Positions 1-7,877 of a stretch of 64,000 nucleotides of DNA are shown here, piece by piece (position 1 is the first letter of the stretch; every line of letters starts with the position of its first letter). The position numbers were made by a program, and so were the translations under genes. Source of the DNA: Ulvibacter sp. MAR_2010_11 (GTDB lineage Bacteria > Bacteroidota > Bacteroidia > Flavobacteriales > Flavobacteriaceae); the NCBI RefSeq assembly GCF_002813135.1, contig NZ_PHTY01000001.1, positions 2,621,001-2,685,000 of the forward strand, in the 5' to 3' direction. Below the pieces are notes generated by a model, which was not told the origin of the DNA, searched no databases, and was given only the letters and a program-made list of their open reading frames with translations.

Positions 1-448
1 CGGTTTCGACAGTTGTCACAATTGGATTTGCAAACCCTCCTGTAGTAGCGGTAGATCCCATACGCAACATCGAAGTATTTCCTTTAATGGCTGTTGCTGT
101 ACCTCCTCCGGCAATAATAGCAAGTGCCCATGTAATTATCGGACTTAAGTCTGATACAGTAGCCACCATTACGGCAGTACCGGCAATCGCAGCCATAGGT
201 ACCGCAATAGTATCCAAAGCATTGTCTAACCAGGGAATGTAGTATCCGAAAATTTCAACACAGGTAGCAATTGCAAGCGTGATCACTGCTGCGATACTTC
301 CAATCCATTGCCAGCTTTCATTAAGAGGAATAATTTCGTAATGCCCTGCAACACTCAAAACCAGCAAAGGTAAGAACACACGAAAACCCACTGCAGCCGC
401 CAACCCAATTCCCAAGCAAACACTAATTAAAATTTCTACAGTATCCAT
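1..448 (-). CDS. DUF4126 family membrane protein (C-terminus cut by window edge)
   Basis: About 149 N-terminal residues are visible, starting at an ATG at 448-446 and running off the left edge without a stop. The protein is hydrophobic with several predicted membrane segments and small-residue motifs (AAAVGFRVFLPLL near residue 17, then a later stretch AGGGTATAIKG). This matches the DUF4126 family of small multi-pass membrane proteins, whose function is unknown. It begins only 3 bases after the stop of the upstream helicase gene, so the two are probably co-transcribed. Family assignment is from memory of the pattern; no function is inferred. Confidence 0.7.
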   Translation of the reverse strand, partial: MDTVEILISVCLGIGLAAAVGFRVFLPLLVLSVAGHYEIIPLNESWQWIGSIAAVITLAIATCVEIFGYYIPWLDNALDTIAVPMAAIAGTAVMVATVSDLSPIITWALAIIAGGGTATAIKGNTSMLRMGSTATTGGFANPIVTTVET

Positions 449-451
449 GCC

Positions 452-1879
452 TTACGAATCTACAAAAAACTCATCTTTAAAGCCAATGAGGTACAATTTT
501 TCTTTGGCACGTGTAATTGCAGTATACAACCATCGCAGGTATTCCTTGTCGATACCATTTGGCAAATACGGCTGCTCTACAAAAACGGTGTTCCACTGAC
601 CTCCTTGCGATTTATGACAGGTAATGGCATAGGAAAACTTTACTTGGAGCGCATTAAAATACTTATTGTTTTTTACTGAAAGAAACCGTTTGTAATTGGA
701 TTTCTCGGAAGCGTAATCCTGCATCACTTCCTGATACAGTTTATTGGCATCTTCATAGGAAAGTGAAGGTGTTTCGGAAGTTAGCGTGTCTAACAATAAT
801 ACGGTGTCAAAAGGTTTCATATTGGGATAATCGACCATTCTAATTCTTACTTCAGCAAAGCGAAATCCGTATAAATCTTTAAAACTCATAATTTCCAGCA
901 CCTCGATAATATCTCCGTTCGCAATAAATCCGGCTTCGGTAGTGGGTTGTACCCAAAAGTAATTGTTCTTTACCACCATTAGATAATCCCCTGCCGAAAG
1001 CTCTTCCTCCTGAAAAAGAATTCGATTTCTGATATTCTGATTGTATAAATTAGCGCGCTTGTTGGATCGAACGATTATCACTGTGTCTTCATTCCCCAAT
1101 GTGGAATAACTATCCTGAATCGCATCCATAAGTTCTTGTCCGTCTAGGGGACGAATAACATCGGGATAGCCAAGCTCGGTGAATTTAAAGGCTTCAAAAA
1201 GACCGTCTTCAATTCGGCTTCTCATCTCGGTGGCATTAATAAGAATGCCACTATCCTGTTGCTGCCTCACGACCTCGTCCATCTCCAGCTCGATTACTTG
1301 TTTGCTATAATAGTTCTCCAGTGTATGCTTGTCTAAGGCCGGGCTAATAGCTAGTTTTACAGGAGGCAATTGGGCGGTATCACCTATTAGCAATAGTTTA
1401 CAACGGTGGCCGCTATACACATACTGCATTAAATCGTCTAGTAAGGAGCCGTTTTCAAAAAGTTTTGATTCCGAATTGATATCGGGTATCATTGAGGCTT
1501 CGTCGACTATAAATATAACATTCCGATGTTTATTTTTTTGAAGTGTAAAAGAAACTCCGCCTCCCTTTTTACTTTTTGGATAGTATATTTTCTTATGGAT
1601 TGTAAACGCTTCTTTGTTTGAGTAGTTACTTATTACTTTTGCAGCTCTTCCGGTTGGAGCCAAAAGGACCGCCGATTTTTTAGCCTTCCATAAATTTTTA
1701 ACCAAAGTTCCTACAATGGTAGTTTTGCCGGTTCCCGCATACCCTTTGAGCAAAAAGATCTCATTGTGATTGTCGTTTGTAATAAAACCGGCCAATAATT
1801 GAAGCGCAACATCCTGCTTTGGGGTTGTGGTGTGAGGAAAATCGCTCTTTAATAAGCTATAAAACTGAGAAACATTCAT
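452..1879 (-). CDS. RecD-like ATP-dependent DNA helicase (superfamily 1)
   Basis: A 475-residue SF1B helicase of the RecD/UvrD_C_2 type, expected to unwind DNA 5' to 3' using ATP. Walker A GYAGTGKTT is at residues 46-54, the TGRAAK motif near 76-81, Walker B VDEAS near 125-129, motif III GDTAQLPPV near 165, and the C-terminal motifs TCHKSQGGQW and YTAITRAKEKL mark the UvrD_C_2 module. The length suits the compact Bacteroidota form that lacks the long N-terminal region of RecD2. There is no recB or recC nearby, so a role inside RecBCD is unlikely. It is the first gene of a short minus-strand unit with the DUF4126 gene. Confidence 0.85.
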   Translation of the reverse strand: MNVSQFYSLLKSDFPHTTTPKQDVALQLLAGFITNDNHNEIFLLKGYAGTGKTTIVGTLVKNLWKAKKSAVLLAPTGRAAKVISNYSNKEAFTIHKKIYYPKSKKGGGVSFTLQKNKHRNVIFIVDEASMIPDINSESKLFENGSLLDDLMQYVYSGHRCKLLLIGDTAQLPPVKLAISPALDKHTLENYYSKQVIELEMDEVVRQQQDSGILINATEMRSRIEDGLFEAFKFTELGYPDVIRPLDGQELMDAIQDSYSTLGNEDTVIIVRSNKRANLYNQNIRNRILFQEEELSAGDYLMVVKNNYFWVQPTTEAGFIANGDIIEVLEIMSFKDLYGFRFAEVRIRMVDYPNMKPFDTVLLLDTLTSETPSLSYEDANKLYQEVMQDYASEKSNYKRFLSVKNNKYFNALQVKFSYAITCHKSQGGQWNTVFVEQPYLPNGIDKEYLRWLYTAITRAKEKLYLIGFKDEFFVDS

Positions 1880-1957
1880 GAAAACTGCACTGTCTTAGAG
1901 GCTTTAAAGATAGCTATGATTTTTTCGGAATATACTTTAACGAACAAAAAAAAATTG

Positions 1958-1965
1958 TAGATTTG
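1958..1965 (+). promoter_or_regulatory. Candidate -7 promoter element (TAGATTTG)
   Basis: TAGATTTG fits the Bacteroidota sigma -7 consensus TAnnTTTG and lies 42 bases before the ATG of the pilin-like gene. I do not see a clear -33 TTTG at the usual spacing, so this is a half-match only. It would drive the plus-strand run up to at least rsmD. Confidence 0.4.
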
Positions 1966-2007
1966 CGATAGACCTATTTAGTACAACATTTTTAAACTCT
2001 CAAAATA

Positions 2008-2670
2008 ATGAAACTTGCAATACAGCTACTTCTTTGGATAGTAATTATCTTTTTAGGATACCAACTTTATAATTCTATTCAAGGGCCAATTGAATTTAAT
2101 AAGGTGAAAGAGGCTCGTTACGCCAAAATCATAAAGAATTTAAAAGATATTAGAGATGCCGAGTTGGCATATCAAGAGATTAATGGAAAGTTTACCGGAG
2201 ATTTTGACAGTTTGGTGCGTTTTATAGATACTGCCCAATTTGCTATTGTTCAGCGTCGTGATACAAGTTTTGCTGATGTTGCTAAAAACAAGGCATTCGG
2301 ACTTACAGAGGGTTACTTTATTGAGAAAGTGTTACTTGACACGTTAGGTTTTACTCCTGTAAGAGATTCGTTGTACGGAGGAACAGATCGTTATAAATCC
2401 ATGATGAATATTCCGGTAAAAGGCGTAGACACTAAAATTGAATTGTCGGCCGGAAAACTTAAAAAGAACGATGCTACCTATTCGGTTTTTGAAGCAAAAG
2501 TTGCTAAGGATGTCATCCTATCAGATCTTGACCGAGATTTATTGGTTCAGGAAAAACAGGTGGTTTCAGTAGACGGTGTAAATGGTACTCATCTAAAAGT
2601 AGGTTCCATGACCGAGGTTAACACAAGTGGAAACTGGCCAAAAATATACGACACTGCAAAAGACCAATAA
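2008..2670 (+). CDS. Conserved hypothetical membrane-anchored protein, pilin-like N-terminus
   Basis: A 220-residue protein with one N-terminal membrane helix (residues 4-21) followed by a helical stretch containing KNLKDIRDAELAYQEINGKF and then FDSLVRFID. This layout, a hydrophobic helix running into an amphipathic helix with an AYxxxxGxF motif, resembles type IV pseudopilins, but no prepilin peptidase motif (G followed by F/E) is evident. It is likely anchored in the inner membrane with the bulk outside the cytoplasm. It overlaps the next gene (DUF3822) by 44 bases, indicating tight co-expression with DUF3822 and rsmD. Function unknown. Confidence 0.7.
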   Translation: MKLAIQLLLWIVIIFLGYQLYNSIQGPIEFNKVKEARYAKIIKNLKDIRDAELAYQEINGKFTGDFDSLVRFIDTAQFAIVQRRDTSFADVAKNKAFGLTEGYFIEKVLLDTLGFTPVRDSLYGGTDRYKSMMNIPVKGVDTKIELSAGKLKKNDATYSVFEAKVAKDVILSDLDRDLLVQEKQVVSVDGVNGTHLKVGSMTEVNTSGNWPKIYDTAKDQ

Positions 2671-3472
2671 CATAGATCCTAATTCAAATAAAAGACTGTC
2701 CGTTCAAGTTACATTGACCGGACTTTCTTTTTTGGTGTCAGTTTCAGATACCAAAGAAATAGTCTTTTATTCTGAAAAAAAATTCAGTAGTTCAAGTACT
2801 CCCGAAGAGCTTCTGGTGGAAATGGAAACTGTTTTTTCAGAAAAAAAAGAATTACAGACCGCCTTCGAAACGGTCACCCTACTCTACGCGACAAATATTT
2901 ACAGTTTGGTTCCTGCCACTTTATTCGACGATTCCAAAGCGAGTGATTACTTAAAATTTAATTCCAAAATTCTTGCTAACGATTTCATTGCACACGATGT
3001 TATCGACATGTATGAAATGGTTGTGGTCTACGTCCCTTTTGTAAACATCAACAATTATTTGTTTGATCGCTTCGGAAGTTTTCAATACCACCATGCCTGT
3101 TCTGTGCTTTTAAAGTCTATTCTCGATGCCGAAAAGCACTCGCAGGAACCAATCGTGTACCTCCATGTATTAGATTCCACCTTCGATGTAATTGTAGTTA
3201 AAAATGGAGGACTTCAGCTATGTAACACCTATTCATACAAGACTCCTGAAGACTTTATTTATTATGTTTTATTTTCTATGGAACAATTGCATTTAAATCC
3301 CGAAACAATAAAGACGGTTTTATGTGGAGCGATTTCTGAAACCGACACAACCTATGAAATTGTATACCGGTATATACGCAATGTTGCATTTGCAGAAAAA
3401 ATGCCTGTTGCAGTGCATACTTCACATTCAGATTCATTTCATTCAAATTACTTACTGGTTAAAAGTCTATAA
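2627..3472 (+). CDS. DUF3822 family protein
   Basis: A 281-residue soluble protein matching DUF3822, a Bacteroidota family of unknown function that commonly lies just upstream of rsmD. Typical features are the N-terminal NKRLSVQVTLTGLSFLVSV strand pattern and a C-terminal LLCGAISE-like segment (here TVLCGAISETDTTYEIVYRY). The fold is reminiscent of the actin-like ATPase superfamily, but I cannot see a nucleotide-binding signature clearly enough to claim it. The only in-frame upstream start is a GTG at 2627 inside the preceding gene; no ATG fits the conserved N-terminus. Its stop overlaps the ATG of rsmD (TAATG), so translation is probably coupled. Confidence 0.75.
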   Translation: METGQKYTTLQKTNNIDPNSNKRLSVQVTLTGLSFLVSVSDTKEIVFYSEKKFSSSSTPEELLVEMETVFSEKKELQTAFETVTLLYATNIYSLVPATLFDDSKASDYLKFNSKILANDFIAHDVIDMYEMVVVYVPFVNINNYLFDRFGSFQYHHACSVLLKSILDAEKHSQEPIVYLHVLDSTFDVIVVKNGGLQLCNTYSYKTPEDFIYYVLFSMEQLHLNPETIKTVLCGAISETDTTYEIVYRYIRNVAFAEKMPVAVHTSHSDSFHSNYLLVKSL

Positions 3473-4008
3473 TGCGAATTATCTCCGGAACATATAAAGG
3501 CAGAAGAATAACGGCTCCAAAGTCATTGCCCGTTCGTCCAACAACAGACATTGCCAAGGAATCTCTTTTTAATATTCTCAATAATCGAGTTTATTTTGAA
3601 GAAATTAAGGTGTTGGACCTTTTTGCCGGAACAGGAAACATAAGTTATGAGTTCGCATCTCGTGGAGTTCCTGAAATAACGAGTGTTGATGAACATTTTG
3701 GTTGTGTAAAGTTTATTCAGGAAACTGCAAAAGAATTCGAATTTCCAATTACGGCTATTAAGGCCGATGTATATAAATATATTGACAAAACATCCATAGG
3801 ATTCGATGTCATCTTTGCAGATCCTCCATACGATTTTCCAACCGTTAAATTTACTGAAATAGTTGATAAAATACTGTTAAACAGGCTACTTAACACAAAC
3901 GGTATGCTTATCATTGAACATTCAAAGCATACAGATCTCTCCCCTCACGCCAATTTTTCTGAAGCCAGAAAATACGGTGGCTCAGTTTTTAGTTTTTTTA
4001 CAACGTGA
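3472..4008 (+). CDS. rsmD: 16S rRNA (guanine(966)-N2)-methyltransferase RsmD
   Basis: A 178-residue class I SAM-dependent methyltransferase that methylates N2 of a guanine in helix 31 of 16S rRNA. The N-terminal MRIISGTYKGRRI is a family hallmark, the SAM-binding loop is LDLFAGTGNISYEFASRG (residues 46-63), and the catalytic motif ADPPYDFP is near residue 121. Length is normal for RsmD (about 180). It starts within the stop codon of DUF3822 and its own stop overlaps the next start (GTGA), so the three genes form one operon. Confidence 0.92.
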   Translation: MRIISGTYKGRRITAPKSLPVRPTTDIAKESLFNILNNRVYFEEIKVLDLFAGTGNISYEFASRGVPEITSVDEHFGCVKFIQETAKEFEFPITAIKADVYKYIDKTSIGFDVIFADPPYDFPTVKFTEIVDKILLNRLLNTNGMLIIEHSKHTDLSPHANFSEARKYGGSVFSFFTT

Positions 4009-4010
4009 AA

Positions 4011-4400
4011 ATGAATACTGCAATTATAGAAAAAATAGAGCTTGACTTTACTTCAATCGAGATATATGAGAATTATCTTATATCCCGAATTAAAGAAGGA
4101 CTTGTTTTTGAAGAAGCACATTTACGGCAGTTCTATGTCATTTTTGAAAAGTACTTCGCCGGCAAGCCATTTGTTTCGATAGCAGATAGAAAGAACGATT
4201 ATACCATTGACCCAAATCTATTGCGAGATTCAAGATTCTCAAATCTGTTGGGGATAGGTGTTATATGTTATTCAGATGCTTCCTTTAACACCGCGTTATT
4301 TGAAAAAACCTTTTTTAAAGGCGCTTTCGAGCCTTTTTACAGCTTAGATGATTGTATTTCCTGGGCTTTAGATTTAATTCATCAATACGAGTCTGAATAA
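4011..4400 (+). CDS. Hypothetical protein, first of two tandem paralogues
   Basis: About 129 residues. I chose the ATG at 4011; a GTG at 4005 overlapping the rsmD stop is an alternative that adds two residues. The protein has no signal peptide or membrane segment and alternates predicted strands and helices. It shares with the next gene the pattern IYENYL...EG..F..HL..FY.IF....PF..I.DRKNDYTI.P, then CYS.A...LF...FF and C..W near the end. The size and strand order suggest a STAS-like fold, which is a guess. The tandem arrangement after rsmD is seen directly; function is unknown. Confidence 0.7.
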   Translation: MNTAIIEKIELDFTSIEIYENYLISRIKEGLVFEEAHLRQFYVIFEKYFAGKPFVSIADRKNDYTIDPNLLRDSRFSNLLGIGVICYSDASFNTALFEKTFFKGAFEPFYSLDDCISWALDLIHQYESE

Positions 4401-4445
4401 GGAAAATTCCTTAAATTTACTTATAACCCAATCACTTGCGGTCAC

Positions 4446-4847
4446 ATGGTGCCAAAAACTAAATATGTTATCGATATTGGTTTCGCCACGTTCGATTTAT
4501 ATGAAAACTATTTGGTTGCTACGGTTAATGAAGGAGTTCTTTTCGACACCCCGCATTTACTCAAATTCTACGATATTTTCGACACACATTACTACAACAG
4601 ACCCTTTGGATATATCTCCGACAGGAAAAACGATTATACCATCAATCCTACTTGTTATAAAGATGCCAATAGATTTAATCCAAACTTAGTGGGAGTTGCT
4701 ACTTTGTGTTACAGTGAAGCTACCTACGAAATTTCTCTTTTTGCGGGGCAGTTTTTCGATTACAAACATTGCCCTTTTTATACTATGAAAGAGTGTGTTG
4801 CCTGGATTAATCTACAATTACTGGAAAATAAAAAAGCAGACCTGTAA
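4446..4847 (+). CDS. Hypothetical protein, second tandem paralogue, end overlaps rnpB
   Basis: A 133-residue soluble protein clearly homologous to the preceding gene, with the same core DRKNDYTI.P followed by CYSEATYEISLF and a C-terminal CVAW. It begins with ATG 45 bases after the first copy. Its last few codons and its stop (4845-4847) lie inside the P1 stem of the convergent RNase P RNA gene, so the C-terminal residues KADL are partly set by RNA constraints. There is no room for a terminator before rnpB. Function unknown; likely an ancient duplication. Confidence 0.75.
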   Translation: MVPKTKYVIDIGFATFDLYENYLVATVNEGVLFDTPHLLKFYDIFDTHYYNRPFGYISDRKNDYTINPTCYKDANRFNPNLVGVATLCYSEATYEISLFAGQFFDYKHCPFYTMKECVAWINLQLLENKKADL

Positions 4848-5170
4848 GCCGGATTCTGTATCGCCGCACTTCGACAAGCTCAGTGACAGGCGAATCCTTA
4901 TCATTTATCTGGACGCATGGTTACCCATACGTTCTATCTGTCCACCCTCCTGCATCGGGCGGGAACCCTCAAGCACAGGTTTACGTGACATTTCACCGCA
5001 TAGAGTTTACCTGGTTTCACTACAGCATTACCTGTACATACTTTCTGTTGCACTTGTCCTCCTCTCTTTCGCCGAGGCGATAGAGAGTGACGGCCGTTAG
5101 CCGCTATGCTTCCCTATGGTGTCCGGACTTTCCTATCCGCCAAAGGCGGATCGATAAGGCGGTCTGCTTC
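4834..5170 (-). ncRNA. rnpB: RNase P RNA (class A)
   Basis: The catalytic RNA that trims the 5' leader from tRNA precursors. On the minus strand the universal motif GGAAAGTCCGGAC is at 5133-5121 and the 3' hallmark ACAGAATCCGGCTTACAGG is at 4859-4841. The ends pair to form P1: AAGCAGACC (5169-5161) with GGTCTGCTT (4842-4834). Total length about 337 nt is typical of class A. A T-rich run follows the 3' end (TTTTTTATTTT), inside the convergent protein gene. A peripheral arm TCCGCC-TTT-GGCGGA (5150-5136) and an arm at 4867-4885 match repeats dispersed elsewhere in the window. Confidence 0.93.
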
Positions 5171-5244
5171 AGCAAAAGTAAACCAATGTTAATAAATACC
5201 GTAAAATACTAAAGGCTATTTTTTAAAAACTAAGCCTACATCTT

Positions 5245-5252
5245 TATATTTG
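5245..5252 (+). promoter_or_regulatory. Candidate -7 element for dnaX (TATATTTG)
   Basis: TATATTTG matches TAnnTTTG exactly and ends 10 bases before the dnaX ATG, so the transcript would carry only a very short leader. No clear -33 TTTG is seen upstream. Confidence 0.45.
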
Positions 5253-5262
5253 TTTTACTTCT

Positions 5263-7041
5263 ATGGAACACTTTATCGTATCAGCCCGAAAGTACAGACC
5301 TACCGTTTTTAAAGACGTTGTAGGTCAACAGGCCATTACCAATACCCTCGAAAATGCCATCGAAAACAATCATTTAGCACAGGCACTGTTGTTTACAGGT
5401 CCCCGTGGGGTTGGAAAAACAACCTGCGCCCGTATTCTTGCAAAAAAAATTAATCAGGATGGGACAGAGAAAGTCGATGAAGATTTTGCATTTAATATAT
5501 TCGAATTGGATGCTGCTTCCAACAACTCGGTAGATGATATTCGAAATTTAATAGATCAGGTACGTATTCCCCCTCAGGTAGGAATGTATAAGGTATATAT
5601 TATTGACGAGGTACATATGCTGTCTTCGGCTGCATTTAATGCCTTTTTGAAAACGCTGGAAGAGCCTCCCAAACATGCTATTTTTATACTCGCCACTACT
5701 GAAAAACATAAAATTATTCCCACCATACTGTCTCGTTGCCAGATTTTCGACTTTAAACGTATTACTGTCAATGATATAAAAGGTCATTTGGTTGAAGTGG
5801 CTAAATCTGAAAGCATCGATGCCGAAGACGACGCGCTGCATATTATTGCACAAAAGGCTGATGGAGCGTTACGAGATGCCCTTTCTATTTTTGATCGGGT
5901 GGTTAGTTTTTCGGGAAAAAATTTAACGCGGCAAGCCGTTACCCAGAATTTGAATGTCCTGGATTATACGTATTACTTTTCGGTAACCGATTTGTTATTA
6001 GCCAATGACATACCAAAGGTATTGGTAGCTTATGACGATATTTTGGCAAAGGGTTTTGACGGACATCATTTTATTACAGGCCTGGCTTCACATTTCAGAG
6101 ATTTATTGGTATGCCAAAATGAGCAGACAATCGAATTGCTTGAAGTGGGCGAACAAGTTAAGACCATGTACTTTGAGCAATCACAGCACACTTCACGCGA
6201 GTTTTTAATCGATGGAATTGAAATTGCCAACGATTGTGATCTCAAATACAAAACGAGTCGGAATCAGCGTTTACTGGTAGAGTTATGTTTGTTGCAATTA
6301 GCCTCCCTTACGGCTAAGACCGAAAAAAAAAACGGTAGTCGTTTCGTAATTCCTCCCTCCTATTTTAAAACTGAAAAGCCAGGTGTTTCGGAAGAAAATA
6401 TAAAAGTTGTATCCGAAACTATTGAAGTAGTTTCAGCTATTTCAGAAGTTACCGAGCTGCCTGCAACTGATGCTTCAGAATTAAAAAACAATCCAATTCC
6501 TGAAACCCAAGAGCCACCATCAGGACCACCTGTTAAAGAAAGAGTGATAGAACGTCCTCAAATTCTGGCAGAGCGCAATGCGAAGAAGGTATCGGCACTT
6601 TCGTTAAAAAGTATTCAGAAAAAACAGGAGCTTAAAAAAGAAATGGTTGCGAATCAACCGGACGAGCAAAATCTACCATCCGACACCTTCGATGAGCCGC
6701 AAATGATAGCCGCGTGGAAGGAATACACAGATCAGGTGGAAAAAGACGGAAAATATAATTTATTGTCTCACCTAACTATGGGCGTCCCCAGATTAGAAGG
6801 CTCATTGATACACCTGGAGTTTCCTAACAGTACCATCAAGGTGGAAGTAGAACGCGCTAAATACGAGTTGTTGGGCTTTTTACGTGAAAAACTACAGAAT
6901 TACGATGTAGATCTTTCTATCGAGGTTAATGAAACCATCGAAAAACGTTACGCCTACACCCCGCGGGAAAAATTTGAGAAACTCAAGGAAATAAATCCGA
7001 TGCTGGAAAAGTTAAGAACAGAATTTGATTTGGATATATAG
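5263..7041 (+). CDS. dnaX: DNA polymerase III subunit gamma/tau
   Basis: The 592-residue clamp-loader ATPase that loads the sliding clamp and ties the polymerase cores to the replisome. Walker A GPRGVGKT is at residues 46-53, Walker B IIDEVH at 113-118, sensor 1 ATTE at 144-147 and the arginine-finger motif SRC at 157-159. A Pro/Glu-rich linker spans about 375-470, followed by a C-terminal domain (about 480-592). The region between Walker A and DAASNNSVDDIR holds only one cysteine (C55), so the four-cysteine zinc module of the E. coli protein is absent. It stands alone behind its own promoter, divergent from rnpB. Confidence 0.95.
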   Translation: MEHFIVSARKYRPTVFKDVVGQQAITNTLENAIENNHLAQALLFTGPRGVGKTTCARILAKKINQDGTEKVDEDFAFNIFELDAASNNSVDDIRNLIDQVRIPPQVGMYKVYIIDEVHMLSSAAFNAFLKTLEEPPKHAIFILATTEKHKIIPTILSRCQIFDFKRITVNDIKGHLVEVAKSESIDAEDDALHIIAQKADGALRDALSIFDRVVSFSGKNLTRQAVTQNLNVLDYTYYFSVTDLLLANDIPKVLVAYDDILAKGFDGHHFITGLASHFRDLLVCQNEQTIELLEVGEQVKTMYFEQSQHTSREFLIDGIEIANDCDLKYKTSRNQRLLVELCLLQLASLTAKTEKKNGSRFVIPPSYFKTEKPGVSEENIKVVSETIEVVSAISEVTELPATDASELKNNPIPETQEPPSGPPVKERVIERPQILAERNAKKVSALSLKSIQKKQELKKEMVANQPDEQNLPSDTFDEPQMIAAWKEYTDQVEKDGKYNLLSHLTMGVPRLEGSLIHLEFPNSTIKVEVERAKYELLGFLREKLQNYDVDLSIEVNETIEKRYAYTPREKFEKLKEINPMLEKLRTEFDLDI

Positions 7042-7049
7042 ATTGTTGG

Positions 7050-7073
7050 ATTATTAGATTATTAGATTATTAG
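7050..7073. repeat. Three tandem copies of the octamer ATTATTAG
   Basis: Perfect 8-bp period repeated three times directly after the dnaX stop, in the 117-base gap before miaE. Short AT-rich microsatellite; no function is evident. Confidence 0.8.
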
Positions 7074-7158
7074 AAAAATTATAACTGGTTTAATTGGGCC
7101 AATGATATCATTACAATATCCCTAATTCCTATTTACTCATCCCTAATTCATAGAAAAA

Positions 7159-7740
7159 ATGCTTGGATTACAACTTCCTACAGACCCACGATGGGTAAAT
7201 ATAGTTGAGAAAAACATCGAGGAAATCTTGACAGATCATGCCTATTGTGAACAAAAGGCAGCTTCCACGGCTATTTCCTTAATTGTTAGCTTCCCTGAGT
7301 ACACCGAATTGGTACAGGAAATGGTTGCCTTGGTAAAGGAAGAAATAAGTCATTTTAAAATGGTCCACGACAAAATTCTGGAAAGAGGTTGGGTAATGGG
7401 ACGGGATCGCAAAGATGATTATGTTCTCCAAATTGTAAAATTCTTTCCGAAAGGAGGCAGTAGAACGACACAATTAGTACACCGACTTCTATACGCAGCG
7501 CTTATTGAAGCAAGAAGCTGCGAACGCTTCCGCTTGTTAAGCGAGGAATTAAAAGACAAAGAATTGTCCGAATTTTATCGAAAATTAATGGTTAGCGAAG
7601 CCAACCACTACACCATGTTCTTAAATTTTGCGCGACAATACGGAGAAAGAAAAGAGGTAGACAAAAAATGGAAAGAACTCCTTTCATTTGAAGCCGAAGT
7701 TATGAAAAACCTCAGTAAAAATAACGCTATTCATGGGTAG
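7159..7740 (+). CDS. miaE: tRNA-(ms2io6A)-hydroxylase MiaE
   Basis: A 193-residue ferritin-like di-iron monooxygenase that hydroxylates the isopentenyl group of modified A37 in tRNA. Iron-ligand motifs are visible: E26 (NIEEILTDHAYCEQKA region), EEISHF near residue 66-71, EARSCER near 118-124 and EANHY near 150-154, giving the expected E..ExxH..E..ExxH arrangement. Length matches the family (about 190-200). MiaE in Bacteroidota implies that the upstream methylthiolation enzymes MiaA and MiaB are encoded elsewhere. It stands downstream of dnaX in the same direction but with a 117-base gap. Confidence 0.88.
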   Translation: MLGLQLPTDPRWVNIVEKNIEEILTDHAYCEQKAASTAISLIVSFPEYTELVQEMVALVKEEISHFKMVHDKILERGWVMGRDRKDDYVLQIVKFFPKGGSRTTQLVHRLLYAALIEARSCERFRLLSEELKDKELSEFYRKLMVSEANHYTMFLNFARQYGERKEVDKKWKELLSFEAEVMKNLSKNNAIHG

Positions 7741-7877
7741 AACAATCTAGAATTTCTACTCAATATAAATCGTGTGATTGTCCATTTGACTTTACATTCG
7801 ATTCCCACAAAAATTTGTTAAGGCGTATATAGTGCGAGCTCTTTTCCCTATCTTTAATTGTAGCATAAAAGACTCCT

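Noticed and set aside
4795..5100. 101- and 66-codon plus-strand frames over rnpB
   Set aside because: They are explained by the RNase P RNA on the opposite strand.
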